A program made the position numbers and the translations under genes. A stretch of DNA of 64,000 bases, taken from assembly GCA_013396915.1 (NCBI GenBank), contig VWZL01002554.1, forward strand, positions 699,176 to 763,175. The letters run 5' to 3'. The notes beneath the pieces are model-generated. The model was not told where the DNA came from. It searched no databases and worked only from the letters and a program-made list of their open reading frames with translations. Source of the DNA: Stercorarius parasiticus (taxonomy: Eukaryota; Chordata; Aves; Charadriiformes; Stercorariidae). This document shows positions 25,050-36,238 of this stretch, piece after piece; within the stretch, counting starts at the first letter, position 1; each line of letters opens with the position of its first letter.

Positions 25050-25265
25050 CAAACCAAAATTCAGTCACTGGAATATTACCCTTGCTAGGTGCTGAGTATT
25101 CTGGCTGTGATTCAAAAGTGCACTTAAGCACATGCTTAACTCTGAGGACATAATTAGTCTTGCCAATTTCACTGGGGCTATTGACATGCTTAAAGTTAAG
25201 CGTGTGATTAAATACACTGCTGCAAGAATGCTTAGCCCTTTGTAGGATTAAGGCCAGCTCTATGC
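25050..25265. repeat. Ancient palindromic (MITE-like) amniote repeat
   Basis: GTGCACTTAAGCACATGCTT at 25118 and following pairs with the arm at about 25183-25216 (GACATGCTTAAAGTTAAGCG and on). Together they form a long imperfect inverted repeat around a centre near 25163. Outer parts read 'ctgtgattcaaaag' on the left and 'ccctttgtaggattaaggcc' on the right. These resemble the ends of an ancient palindromic repeat seen across reptiles and birds (pattern: ggcc-tgatcctgcaaa ... aagcac-tgcttaa). The length and inverted ends suit a non-autonomous DNA transposon. I do not assign a family name. It also explains the minus-strand open frame at 24853-25272. Confidence 0.65.
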
Positions 25266-26955
25266 TACACAAACGATCTTTTGTTCAGTCTTGAATGACT
25301 AGGACAGGCAATGGAAGGAATAAGCACTGTTCTTTAAAATAAACATTCTGCTGATCACAGAGATAGCGCACACAGTATTAACATTGAAACTGTCATCACA
25401 TTTTATTAGCAACATTTTAGCGGCACAAATGAGATGATTCACTTCTCTGAACCATGTGTCCATTATCTCTTTTTACCTGAAATGCCTCATTGGTTATGTT
25501 CCACGTCACACCAGCAGTCGGTGGTGGCAGTGTAATGGTGCTTTCATGGACACATGTGCACCTTCAATACCATACAGCTCTATGCTCTAAACCCACAAGT
25601 CGGCTCTGAGCAAGCCACTGTGGCTGTCTGGAGCAGTGCAATGCCACACAGTGGCACCAACTTGCGTTGAAGAACAAAGTGATTCTGGTAGTGTGTTGGT
25701 CATGTCTCAGGTTTGAACTTCATTCATCCCTACCACAGTGTTTCCACACCAGGTCCTGTGTAGTCGTGAGTGGCATGGGTCAGACCACCTAGCCCATTAA
25801 CATGTCTTTGGCAGAGGCCAGTGGATGCTCAGGCAAAGAGTATAAGAAACAGACAAGAATACAGTGATGTTATTTCAGATTATGTCATCCTGGAAACCTC
25901 CGGCACAGGGTCTTCTTGAGCTAGAAGTTCTGGCAGTTTGAAGCAATGAGGTCCATAGGATTTCTACATGGAACTACTCCCTGCAGCGTGGGCAGTACAG
26001 TAAGCAACTGGTAACGTGGCGATTTTCATAGGAGACCAGCATGATGCAGCAAAGGAAATGTTAATGTTTGCAGGCATTTTTCTCCATAACATTCCCATTT
26101 TTGGTAACACAGGCAGAGTTGAAACATGGCAGCAGCAGTGGTAAAGTATCAGAGAAAAAGATAGTGGAAGGAACAGCTTTTGCGTGTAGTTGAATTGTAA
26201 TTGTTTGAGGTCTGTAAGCTGAGTCACTGAACCATTCATGTTCATAATTAAAATGAAGCATTCTTAAACCACAATTAAGCAAAAGAACAGAATCTTAAAT
26301 AAATAATCTTATCCTATTTTCTCTTTATGCAGTTTTCCCTTCCAGATAATCTAAAGCCTTAGTACTTTCTCCTTTCTGGCTTTAGGTTGAGTTTTCAGGG
26401 CATGGCTGGTTTTTATTTGTTTGGATTTTAATTTTGTTTTGGTGTTGATTCTAACTACTTTTTTATGGTAGTGTATAGTTTTACCTCTTTAATTTGAAAA
26501 CTCCGCAATTACAGTTTTGAAAATTACTGTTTCCAAACATGGGAATATGACAGAAAAATCAGCAGAATTCAGGAAACAAAGCAAAATTTCAGTGGGCTAA
26601 ACATCTGTCAATTCCAATGGAAGACTTCTCAAAGAGCACAATTTTTTGAAAAGCTGCAGAATCAGTTATGAAGGTGTTCAACAGAGTCTTCAGATCCAAA
26701 AGGACTAGAACAGGTCTTGAGAACATATTGTTATTTCCATGAGGTCTGATGCAATCCTACCATGTCTGCAGGAAAATCTGCAGCTAATTTCTGCTCATGA
26801 TTCACCGGAGTTCAGCAGCCTGGAGGGCACAGAGAAAGGCAGAGTGCATTTTTTTGGCAAGTTAATAGATGAATTTCAGAATACTAAAAATAAATTCATT
26901 ATAATTCCGTCCCATCTTGCTTCCAAGGACCTGACATTTGACAAATTTTAATGAA
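25266..26955. other. Unique non-coding DNA
   Basis: No gene or clear repeat was recognised. Two overlapping minus-strand open frames (25964-26245 and 26061-26282) are short and have no family resemblance. Confidence 0.6.
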
Positions 26956-26959
26956 GCAA

Positions 26960-27050
26960 ACCTTGCAACACCTGTGTGAGGTCAATGTAAATAATATCCC
27001 CATTTACAGATGAATGAAATTATAGCCCAGATGGAGATGAAGCCTTGATT
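26960..27050 (-). repeat. MIR-like SINE fragment
   Basis: The order CAACACCTGTGTGAGGTC, 'aataatatccccatttacagatgaatgaaa', 'tagcccagat' closely follows the reverse complement of the 3' half of MIR ('caacaaccctgtgaggtaggtactattattatccccattttacagatgaggaaactgaggcacaga'). This is the clearest of the three MIR-like matches. MIR-type core-SINEs are inactive fossils in birds. Confidence 0.7.
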
Positions 27051-28254
27051 CAGGAAGCATCCTACACAGACACACATCCTTTCTTACAGGTGCTGCTGGT
27101 AGCATTAGGAGACATTTTTTCCTAAAATAATTAAATCTGGTTCAGAACTCATTGCCCAGACACATAAGCCTGCTTTTGTCTCTAGGAAATGAGTAGACAT
27201 TACTTATGGATAGCTCTGGAAACAGTTCTTCCTCATTCACAACTGGTCAGAGCACTCTGGAAGAAACTGGAAGCAAGAACAGTTGTGAAAGAACACTGTT
27301 TTTTGGAATATCAAAATTTCTTCCTTTCTAGAGTGAAATGAAAACAAAGATACAATTCAGAATTTCCCAGTTCCTGTGGTTCAGAAGAAAATGGAATCTC
27401 AGACCCATAAAGCCATTTTCGTTCTGAAAGGTCTTCATGTTTCATCTTCTTAACATATCTTATTGGTTTGTTATTGTATAAATTATTTTGCAGCAGAAAA
27501 TGAAACTTTCCTTTCCAGAAAGTGAAAAAGATTGGGCTGTAACCTGAACAAAATGGAGTGAAGCAAACCCCTTGAAATGAATATTGGTGGGTTTTTTTTC
27601 TCAGGGGAACAAAAAATACTCCATTGACCCCGAAAGATTTTGTCTCCAAATTTCTGCTACGGTCTCCTTCAGACTCCAGGAAATGGAGACATGTGAAACA
27701 TTTTTTCTTATACCGTGGCAGACTCAGAAATTTTTTTAAAAATCAGTTGGTTTATTTAGTAATTTTTATTAAATTTTTTATACAACACTATCTAATTGTA
27801 TAATCAATGGGGGAAAAAAACTTAACAGGAAGGAAAGACAAGAGACGGTAAAACTGAGAATAAGATTGATTTCACCTACATTTAGCTGTCCTCACTTAAT
27901 TTAATCTCTCAGATGAGAGAGATTAATCACCCCCTAGAGGTGCTTATACATTGACTGGGGAGAGCCCCACATGATTAGCTTGAGCCAGACATCTAATTTT
28001 CAGATAGCTAAAACTCCTGCCCCAGTTCCTGCCTCTTCTCTTCCAGCAGAGGAGATGTAATTCACAGCTCTGAAGGACAGTCAGCCCCATGGAGCTTCAG
28101 TTCCCAGCCTGGCCAGAAGATTTTGAAGAATTGAATGATTTGCTTGTCTAATAGTAACAAAGAGATAAATACCAGTTTATCTGAATTATTATGTTGTTTG
28201 TTTGTAACTTCAGGTCTTTAATGTGGATGGTTTGGTTGTAAGGTAAATTTGGAT
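27051..28254. other. Unique non-coding DNA with one hairpin
   Basis: No gene was recognised. A very AT-rich patch is at 27720-27800. A perfect inverted repeat is at 27901-27926 and is entered separately. Confidence 0.6.
27901..27926. repeat. Short perfect inverted repeat
   Basis: TTAATCTCTC (27901-27910) and GAGAGATTAA (27917-27926) are exact reverse complements with a 6-base loop. No function is assigned. Confidence 0.7.
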
Positions 28255-28430
28255 GCAAGAACCATAGAAGCCCATGACAGAAGTCCAACTAGCTCAGTAT
28301 CCTGTCCCTGGGGAAGGTCAATAGCACATTCCATCAAAAACAGGTGAGAACTGAATAAATATCAAGTGATACTGCCCCAATATACTCTCCCCATTTCCAG
28401 TAATCAGCTTGAGGACTACCTGAAACAGAG
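28255..28430 (-). mobile_element. Ancient L3/CR1-like LINE 3' fragment, minus strand
   Basis: The blocks 'agaaccatagaagccc', AGCTCAGTATCCTGTCCCTG (about 28291-28310), 'tcaagtgatactgccccaatatactctccccatttccag' and 'cagcttgaggact' keep the order of the well-known 'agcccagtatcctgtct ... agtgatccatcccctgt ... ccagcttctggca' 3' region of ancient CR1/L3-type elements. Non-coding and strongly diverged. Confidence 0.65.
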
Positions 28431-31244
28431 GTGATAACTGTTGTTCATGTTTTGACTGCCTATATGATTTTGATCTTATGAAAATCAAGCTTGGCAGGAA
28501 TTAAGCCTTTGTTGTAGCATACATCTACAATACCATGAAGGGAAGAGTGTAAGGGATGGCTGGAATTCATGTAGACATATCTTGGCTAATTGAAACGTCA
28601 CTAACTTCCCATCTGTAAATAGTGTAGTTTTTGCAACATGAATTTCAGCACAGGCAAACTAAATTCCTCTCTGTGCTCTGGCACGTGCTGAAGTGACTGT
28701 GAAGATCTGACCGGACGAAAGCTACCTTGAGTTTGTAGTTAACCTCTGAAAGCAAAGGTGCATTATGTGGAGTAGAAGGAATACTGTACCAAAGTTTATC
28801 GTCTTCTGGAGTATCTGTATTTCATTTGAAGATAATTTCCAGATTCAGACAAACTGAATGTGTCTGAATTTGCAGTGAGGCTGTTACTACACTGTCAGCA
28901 GTTTCACAGGTAATAGCACCACTGACCTGACTGTAGCATCCAGACATGCAAACCTTAAAGTATAATTCATGCAGATGCACATTAAAATGAGATGTGGCAA
29001 AGAACACCTCCTGACAGTCACAGCCCAGCTGTGAAGAGCCATCTTTTAACTCCAGCAGATTTTTGTCTAATATCAAAAGTGAGTTAAGCTCGTAGTGAAT
29101 GCAGCTGGAGATGTCACTTAGTAGTCTGGACCAAGTGAAGCCTGACAATTAAATCTGCAGGCTGCAGGCCGGATTGCTCTCTTGAAACACCAATTTAGTT
29201 TGCTCATTTTCGTGTGAGTGCTTGTGTACCTATGGATACACACAAAAGATCAAGGAAGCATATATTGAGGTAAAAAGACAGAAAGGGTTTACCTTAATGA
29301 AAGTCATGGCCTTTTGATGTCTCTGGTTGAAAAAAAAGCAAGGTTCCTAGCTTGGGCTATATACAAAAAAGTGAAGAAAAATTAACTAAAAAGATATATT
29401 TATAAAACAAATTAGTTAATTGAGGTTCCCTGAAAGACTTAAGGAAAGTTTAGGTGTAGACAATCTTGAGAATCTCTGTCATCATATTAAGATGATGAGA
29501 AAGATGGGACTGTATGGTTGTAGAAGCACTACAAGACCAGAGGAGAAGGAGAGGGAAGAGCTGATTAAAGGTCTCAGGAAAACCACGAAACAATTAATAA
29601 ACCATAATATCTCACAGAGGTGGGACAAGATGCAGAGGCAGATGATGATAATCAGTCAATGACCTCAGAGATAAGCACAGAACTCAACAGCAGTCATTCT
29701 TTGTCCTCCATGTCACTGCAAAGACTACTGGACAGTTCACCAGGATACAAGTGTCTTGGTGCCTGATTACAGGACAGACTACTTAGATAGACATGCCATG
29801 GTGCTTCAGACTAGTTTGAGTGTGAATGAGTGAAGTTGGTTTTGATTCCATTTTCTTTCACAATAAATTCACCTTCCTCTCCTATAAGTTCTTGCATTAA
29901 GACTTGTCGCAGTGCTGCAACAGTATTGCAATGCATAGGCTGCAATGCAGGGTAAAGAACCCAGATTTAATTTGAACCATGGATGCCCATTTGTAGCAGA
30001 TGGGAAAATTTAAATGTCTTTTTATGTTGGGTTTTTTTTTCAGATAAGAACATACCCTTGTCATTCCCTGAAAATCAAGTCTATTTGCAAGGAGGCTAAT
30101 TTTAATTTCCATTGATTTAATGTGATATCTTGAGCAGTTAAAAAATAAGAAAAAAGAAATCTGTAAAAAAAAGTGGTGGTAGTGTCTTGTATGAAGGGTT
30201 CTTTTCTTTTTCCTTCAGGAAAAAAGATCTACTGCTTAAATTGTTGCATGGAACAGAAGTTAGCTCCCTCTCACGACTCTGCAGGCGAATACCTTTTCCA
30301 GGGTCAGCACTTTAGCACATATTTAATTCAAGTTTGCATTGCCATCTAAATATGTTGAATTCAACCATATGCAGAAGCAGGTTCTTCAGTTACTATCTCA
30401 GATTTGTACTTCGGTAAAAAAGCAGTAAAAAAATCGCTTTGCCATTGAAGTCAGGAGTTTTGTTTATGATTATTCAGAATGGGGGACTGATCTGTGTAAG
30501 AAGTTGCCATTTTACATAATATGTTTTCAGTGTAGAAACACATTTTATTACCTTCTACATATATTGCATGAGATCAAATTAATCTCTGGCACACGCTAGG
30601 GATGAATCTGACCCATTGCAAATTTTTTCTCAGCAAATCAAAATGTAGCATCCATTTTTTATTCAGTTCTGGAAAAGCTGAGCAAAACAGTAAACTTTTT
30701 GTGATATTAAATTGATTTATAAGTGACATAAACAATGTATAGACAAATAAGGACCATAAACTATTAAATATATGTAAAATAACAGACATACAAACAATGA
30801 ATAGATCTTCTGTTTTTCTTTTCTGTCTGCTGGCTACACAGAAAATAATCTTGGTATAACACTGTCCTAACTTGCAGGTGATACTTGTTACTTTGGTAAA
30901 AAAAAATTTATGAATAAACATGAAGGTTAAATGGTGAGGAAGATTTTGAGCGATGCAAAAAAAAGCACCATTGTATGTTTAAAGTTGATTTAGGAAAACA
31001 TGTAAGCTTGTATGAATGCAGTCCTCTTTGGAAGAATACACATAGCCTGGAGTTCTCTGGATTTTATGCAAGCATAAGTCCAGCAACGCATATGCTCTAA
31101 AAACCTTGTCCTGGCTGGACAGGAGTTTTGGGTGAAAGCCAAGGTTCTTACAAGGGTTTGGACACAGACACACAGCATCCCACAGGACCAGTTCCCTAGT
31201 CTCAGTTGCAGTTCCCTGTGCATTGCAACCAAACTTCTGAATCC
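28431..31244. other. Unique non-coding DNA
   Basis: No gene was recognised. Around 30300-30470 there are strings such as GTCAGCACTTTAGCACATAT and GCCATTGAAGTCAGGAG. They recall ancient amniote repeats of the type found at 25.1 kb, but are too decayed to delimit. Confidence 0.5.
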
Positions 31245-31808
31245 TGTACTGGTTTTGGCTGGGATAGAGTTAATTTTCTTCATAGTAGCTGTGTTTTGGA
31301 TTTGTGATGAAAACAGTGTCGATAACACAGGGATTTTTTAGTTATTTTTAAGCAATGTTTACACAATGTCAAAAACTTTTCTGCTTCTCACCCCACCCCA
31401 CCCCACCAGCGAGTAGGCTGGGCGTGCACAAGAAGCTGGGAGCAGACAGAGTTGGGACAGCTGACCCCAACTGACCAAAGAGATATCTCATACCGTATGA
31501 TGTCATGTTGAGCAAAAAAAAAAGCTGGGGAAAGGAGGAGGAAGGGGCAACATTTGGAGTTACTGCATTTGTCTTCCCAAGTAACCATTATGCGTGGTGG
31601 AGTCCTGCTTTCCTGGGGATGGCTGAACACCTGCCTGCCCATGGGAAGTGGTGCATGAATTTCCTATTTTTGTTTGCTTGCATGCGCAGCTTTTGCTTCA
31701 CCTATTAAACTGTCTTTATCTCAACCCAGGAGTTTTGGCGCTTCTGCCCTTCCAATTCTCTCTCACATATTCCCATAGTTGTCAGCTGGGATAAAACCAC
31801 AGCAACCC
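31245..31808 (+). mobile_element. Solo LTR of an avian endogenous retrovirus (ERVK-like)
   Basis: This is a solitary long terminal repeat without any internal gag, pol or env sequence next to it. It begins TGTACTGGTTTTGGCTGGGA (31245), the familiar start of a common avian LTR. It passes a C-rich stretch (31391-31407), 'cagctgaccccaactgaccaaagagatatctcatacc' near 31460-31497, and a U5-side block with 'ttcccaagtaaccatta' and 'gatggctgaacacctgcctgcccatgggaagtggtg'. Then comes the polyadenylation signal ATTAAA (31704-31709) before CTGTCTTTATCTCAACCCAG. It ends at 'gataaaaccacagca'. The place where such LTRs carry a TATA box is an A10 run (31514-31523), so the promoter is probably dead. The target-site duplication is not clear. 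ERV class is from memory and less certain than the LTR call. Confidence 0.85.
31391..31407 (-). repeat. CCCCA tandem run inside the LTR
   Basis: CCCCACCCCACCCCACC on the plus strand gives three G4 tracts and a GG on the minus strand. This could form a G-quadruplex, which is inference from composition only. Confidence 0.6.
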
Positions 31809-34800
31809 AACTTTTGATAGGTGAAGCTTATGGACTAAAGGTTTATCAGTCACAAAGTAGTTCAAGTGTTTACATCTCTGAAAGGCATCACATGCAGGCA
31901 CGTTAATTCCCAGTATAAGGTTTTGGCTTCAACGGTAATATATCACAGAATGACTTCATTTCAGCAGTCATAGGAACATCATCATGCTGTGGTTAAGATG
32001 GTCCCTGATGAAACCAAAGCAAACTTCCCTGCTGATCTGTTTTTCCTCCCACTTAATCTGTGTAAATCAGGAGTATATATGTTAAAGTTCAGAGGGCAGA
32101 GCTGATTAAAAGAAAGATAACAGGGGAACTTGAAAAGGTATCTGTAATTTTCACAAAGTTGCAACCATTTAATGTACATGTATATACTTTCCATACCTTA
32201 TAAATTAGCACACGCTGGAGTATGTCTCTACTCATTTACTGGGATAAGTTTTAAATGGTTCTCATATTTTAGATATTAAATAATATTTGACTTATTTGGA
32301 GGTTTAATTCTGCAGGGAAGTATTTGTAACAGTAATTACTTTGATAGAAAATGTGTTATTTTGCATTCAGAGAATACAAAGCAGATTCTTGATATATTGA
32401 AGGCATTGGTCCAGGTCCCGCTGTTAGCTATGGTGAAATATATGTGGAAGACCCCAAGCAAGTAGGGAACAACCTTAAAAAAGCCATACATCTGGTATCT
32501 GATAACAGAACCTGAATCAAAGCAATTTTCTTCTCTAGCAAATGAAGTGAAACTTTTGTTTACTATGAGACTGGACAGACTGAAACCATATTCATCTTTG
32601 TGCTCCCCCAGTTGCCCCGAGCACATAAGCATGTATTCATTGTTGAGACCACATAGACTTAGAGATTGCACTGACACTGACATGATTGCATGTTGTGTAA
32701 TTCATGCTGCGTAACTGAGGTTTTGTTGCTCAAAACAAGGCAAGGTGTTGATTCCAAGTTATGGTAGAAATCTCCAGTAGGAATACGTCAAACAGAGAAA
32801 TCAGTCATTGGTAGACTTTAACTAAAGAGTTTGGTCACAGTTAACGTGAGCTTTTAAACTGCATCTTTGTGTAAGTAATAGTCATCACTGTGGTTGTGAT
32901 AATGTCAATTTGTTGAGATGAAGTTTATGGGTAACTATCTATTATAAGTCCTGAGCCATAATGAATTCTTTCAGCATTTATCAGAATAAAATTAATTAGG
33001 ATACATTTTGTGGGCATTAGTGAAGCTTTCACAAGTATTTTCCAGATATTTGATCATAATGTAGCCTTAGTCAGCCATGAGTTAATGGACACCAAAGGCT
33101 TTATTCCCTTAAAAATCTCTTTTTGTTTTGTGAGTCCCACTGCTCTTATATCATTTAATATTCATTTTCATGACACTAATCATGTGGTATTGATTTAGAT
33201 ATTGCACATTACCATTGGGACTCCATTTTAATTCAGTGTTAGCGTAACATTAAAATGTAAACCAAAAGTGTTAGCATTTTAAGTTAAAAGTCTGCCTAAA
33301 ATATTTCCATTTGGGGAAATTCTGCTGCCCTCACTGAGTCAAGAAGTCAATCCAGATCTTGCTTAAGGGTGCAGACTTGTAAACAAATGTCATGATGCTT
33401 TTTATTTTAGCAACCAAAAGTATTTCTGAAGTATTTAGAAGACTTAAAGGACAACAGATCTCTTTGCAAGAGTAAAGGACCTTTACTTTGCTACCTAAAG
33501 TGAGTGGGGCATTTGACTTTGGTTTCAGTGGCTACGAAACCGACTCCAAAGAACTTGCCACCTGTGTAAATGTGGAAGTGGTGTTGTTCCACACTAAAGG
33601 GTGACTCTAGCTAAATTTAAACTTCTCTATAGTGGACTTTTCTTCTACTTTCAGGCCTCAAAGAAATGACCCAAAAGGAGAGTCATATATAGAGAAAAAA
33701 GTTCCTATATTTCTCCTTGCTTTATACCTGCGTATTGCCTACCATGATGTCAACATGTCATGCATGAACAGACTACAGAATCCTTGTTCTGATCTCTCAT
33801 TTGTGCCGGTGAAAATTCCACATATATGGCTGTCAAAATAGTGTCCTCAATTTGCTTATGATTATATATGTTACTCAAGAATTTTCCAGTTCATACCAAT
33901 CTGCCAAAACTTATGCTCATAAGGGCTTGTATATATTTTTTTTTCCTTTTTTTTAAGGAAAATGAGATTTAGTCACAAAATTAGACTTCAAGAAAGCTAT
34001 TTAAAAAACTGGATAGTTTTTTGCTGAATTGTGGCCATGGTAATTCAGAGCAGCACACAGTTAATTACAGTCCACTCTTCTCCCATGCATTATGGCTGTG
34101 AGATGCTCCTGTCTCACTACTTTTATTAAGGAGAAAAAAAACAAATAATAATTTTGAAGTTGCTTTGACCAGAGGAGAGGAAGTAAGAAATTTTTTACAA
34201 TGTCCAATTTTAAATATGTTAATTTAGCCACCTAACTGGCAGCAGTGCACAAGATGATTATACACTCAATATACTGAAGAATAGAGGTATACCCCAGACA
34301 CATGTATTTTAAACCAGTTCAAATGGTATATCCAGAAAGTGCTCTACTTGTTCTTAAGCACCTATTGTTCATCTGAGGCACTCACATTCTGTTCCTGGAA
34401 CAGAGAAAAGGAGGAAAAATGGAGGATACAGGGGTAGACCAGAAAAGAAGATATAAAAATGAAAGAAAATGGGGAAGAGAAGTCTGCTTCTGTATGTGTG
34501 ACAAGGACAAAATTCTGCCCGGAATGTTTCCAAAGTTGTTTACAAAAGCATCAGTTCTAATAAAAATCATAAGCCCAGACCCTGGGCCCTTTCTCTCCTG
34601 GGGCAGAGTGCTTAATCTAAGATTGCACAAGCAAATAATCCTGAGCAGGGAAAGAAATCAGGCAGCTGCTGGACACCACATGCTCTCCAGGTTCCCTCAC
34701 TCCACCTCCCCATCTCCACCTTTCTGCTCTTTCTGCTAACAGTGATATATGGCATGTTTGTGCGAAGTGGAACTCATAGTGGGACTCCGTGGTGATCCAT

Positions 34801-35924
34801 CTAGTTTCTGGGTAGCAGTGCTCCACTTGCGCTTCCTGGCTGAGTAGCAACTACAGAGATCAGATAACACAGCACAGTGAGAGCTGTCATTTGTACATTT
34901 CAAAATCTGCTGTCAGCAGTGCAGAGCAAAGCCTAGCAAGCTGCAGAGCAATTCTTCACTTGAGTTAGTGGAAGTGTCTTAAGATCTCCCGGGAACATAA
35001 TTGCTTTAGCTCTGCTCCGCAGACCAGAGTGAGGAAGTGAAATGAGAGTTATTACATGTGAGAGATGAGAAGAGATGGAAAAAAGATGTGAGGAGAGGTA
35101 GAGAAGTGATGACTCATCTGAATGAACTGTGCATTTCCCAAACTGCCTTGTATTCTTGTTTGTCAAGAAGGTTAAGATTCATTGCAGACTTGCTAGGCAG
35201 TGGGCATATTTACATTTCTTCATTGAACATACACTATTGTTTTGCTAACACATTTTATAATCCTGTTCTCATGAGTTATGATTTGGTCCAGGGAACATAG
35301 GAAAGTTAGAATTACAGACTAGCTACAGAATCATAACTGTTTTATGAAATTTTATAAAAGGCTAAAATATTTTAGGAAAACTGACACAAACTTTAGAAAG
35401 CATTTCTGTGATGTAGCTTATCAAGGATGCTGACAACTCTGTAGCACTGAATGCTGTATAATATACATCACGACTGCAAAAATCTCAGAATTCATACACT
35501 GAAAACATGAATATTCAAGAATATAAGAACATAAAAATACTGATTTAAGTATTTGATATAAATAGTCCTGACCACATTCTTCTTCAGATATACTTATACT
35601 TTTAAACTCAAGTACTATTTTTCTGTGCTTGATGTTCCTGATGAGGCTACCTTTTGTTGTAGGCTTGAAAATCTCCTGAGGTTTTTTCCTGGTTTGAGGT
35701 AGAGCAAAATCAATTCATTTTCTGTAATTTTACTTTTCAGTTAAGCCTCTTCTAATTGACTGCACTCTCTGAAATGTTTTTCAGACAGTATCTTCCTCAA
35801 GCAGTGATAACAGCTGGTATTTATAGTTAATATCAAGGCATGGTATGCAGAGAGGTTCCTACTTATTCCTATAAAAGCCAACATCAGCTAACTTTGTTAT
35901 TTACTAAGTCGGAGGGTCGGAAGC
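31809..35924. other. Unique non-coding DNA
   Basis: No gene was recognised. Purine-rich patches occur at 34395-34490 and 35030-35115. The string GGGGAAATTCTGCTGCCCTC at about 33314 recalls a widespread ancient amniote repeat, but only a few dozen bases could belong to it. Confidence 0.55.
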
Positions 35925-36238
35925 AGAAGAGCGCAGAGGGGTCGCACCTGTGGGGAGGAGCAGGCAGGGCAGGTGACCCAAAACTGACCAACGGGGTATT
36001 CCATCCCACCTGCCCCATGGCTGGTTTTGTTTACATTTATATATATTTCATTATTTTTCTTATTAATATTATTATCTTTTCTTTTTATTGTTAATATTTC
36101 ATTAAAAGTGTTTTAGTTTTTTTCCAACCCGTAAGTCTCTCTCCGTTATTCTCTCTCCCTTCCCTTCTGGGGAGGGAGAGGGGTTGATTATAAACATCTG
36201 TCATTCACTTAGTAGCCTGCCCAGCCTAAATCACAACA
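35925..36238 (+). mobile_element. Decayed or truncated ERV LTR
   Basis: Typical avian LTR blocks are present. 'cacctgtggggaggagcaggcagggcaggtgacccaaaactgacc' at about 35946-35990 is followed by 'aacggggtattccatcccac', an expanded T/A-rich tract (36028-36120), and a polyadenylation-like ATTAAA at about 36101. Next come 'ccaacccgtaagtc' and 'ttctctctcccttcccttctggggaggga' (the usual pyrimidine stretch before the LTR end), and the terminal 'gcccagcctaaatcacaaca'. The 5' edge is uncertain and part of U3 seems lost. No internal ERV sequence flanks it. Confidence 0.75.

Noticed and set aside
24853..25272. 139-codon minus frame as a gene
   Set aside because: Its start half reads through the ancient palindromic repeat at 25050-25265.
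29420..29662. 80-codon frame with charged residues resembling a LINE-like or coiled-coil peptide
   Set aside because: No block matches CR1 or another element in order; probably composition only.
31245..36238. The 31.2 and 35.9 kb LTRs as the two ends of one provirus
   Set aside because: They differ in their starting and central blocks, and the 4.1 kb between them holds no recognisable gag, pol or env sequence.
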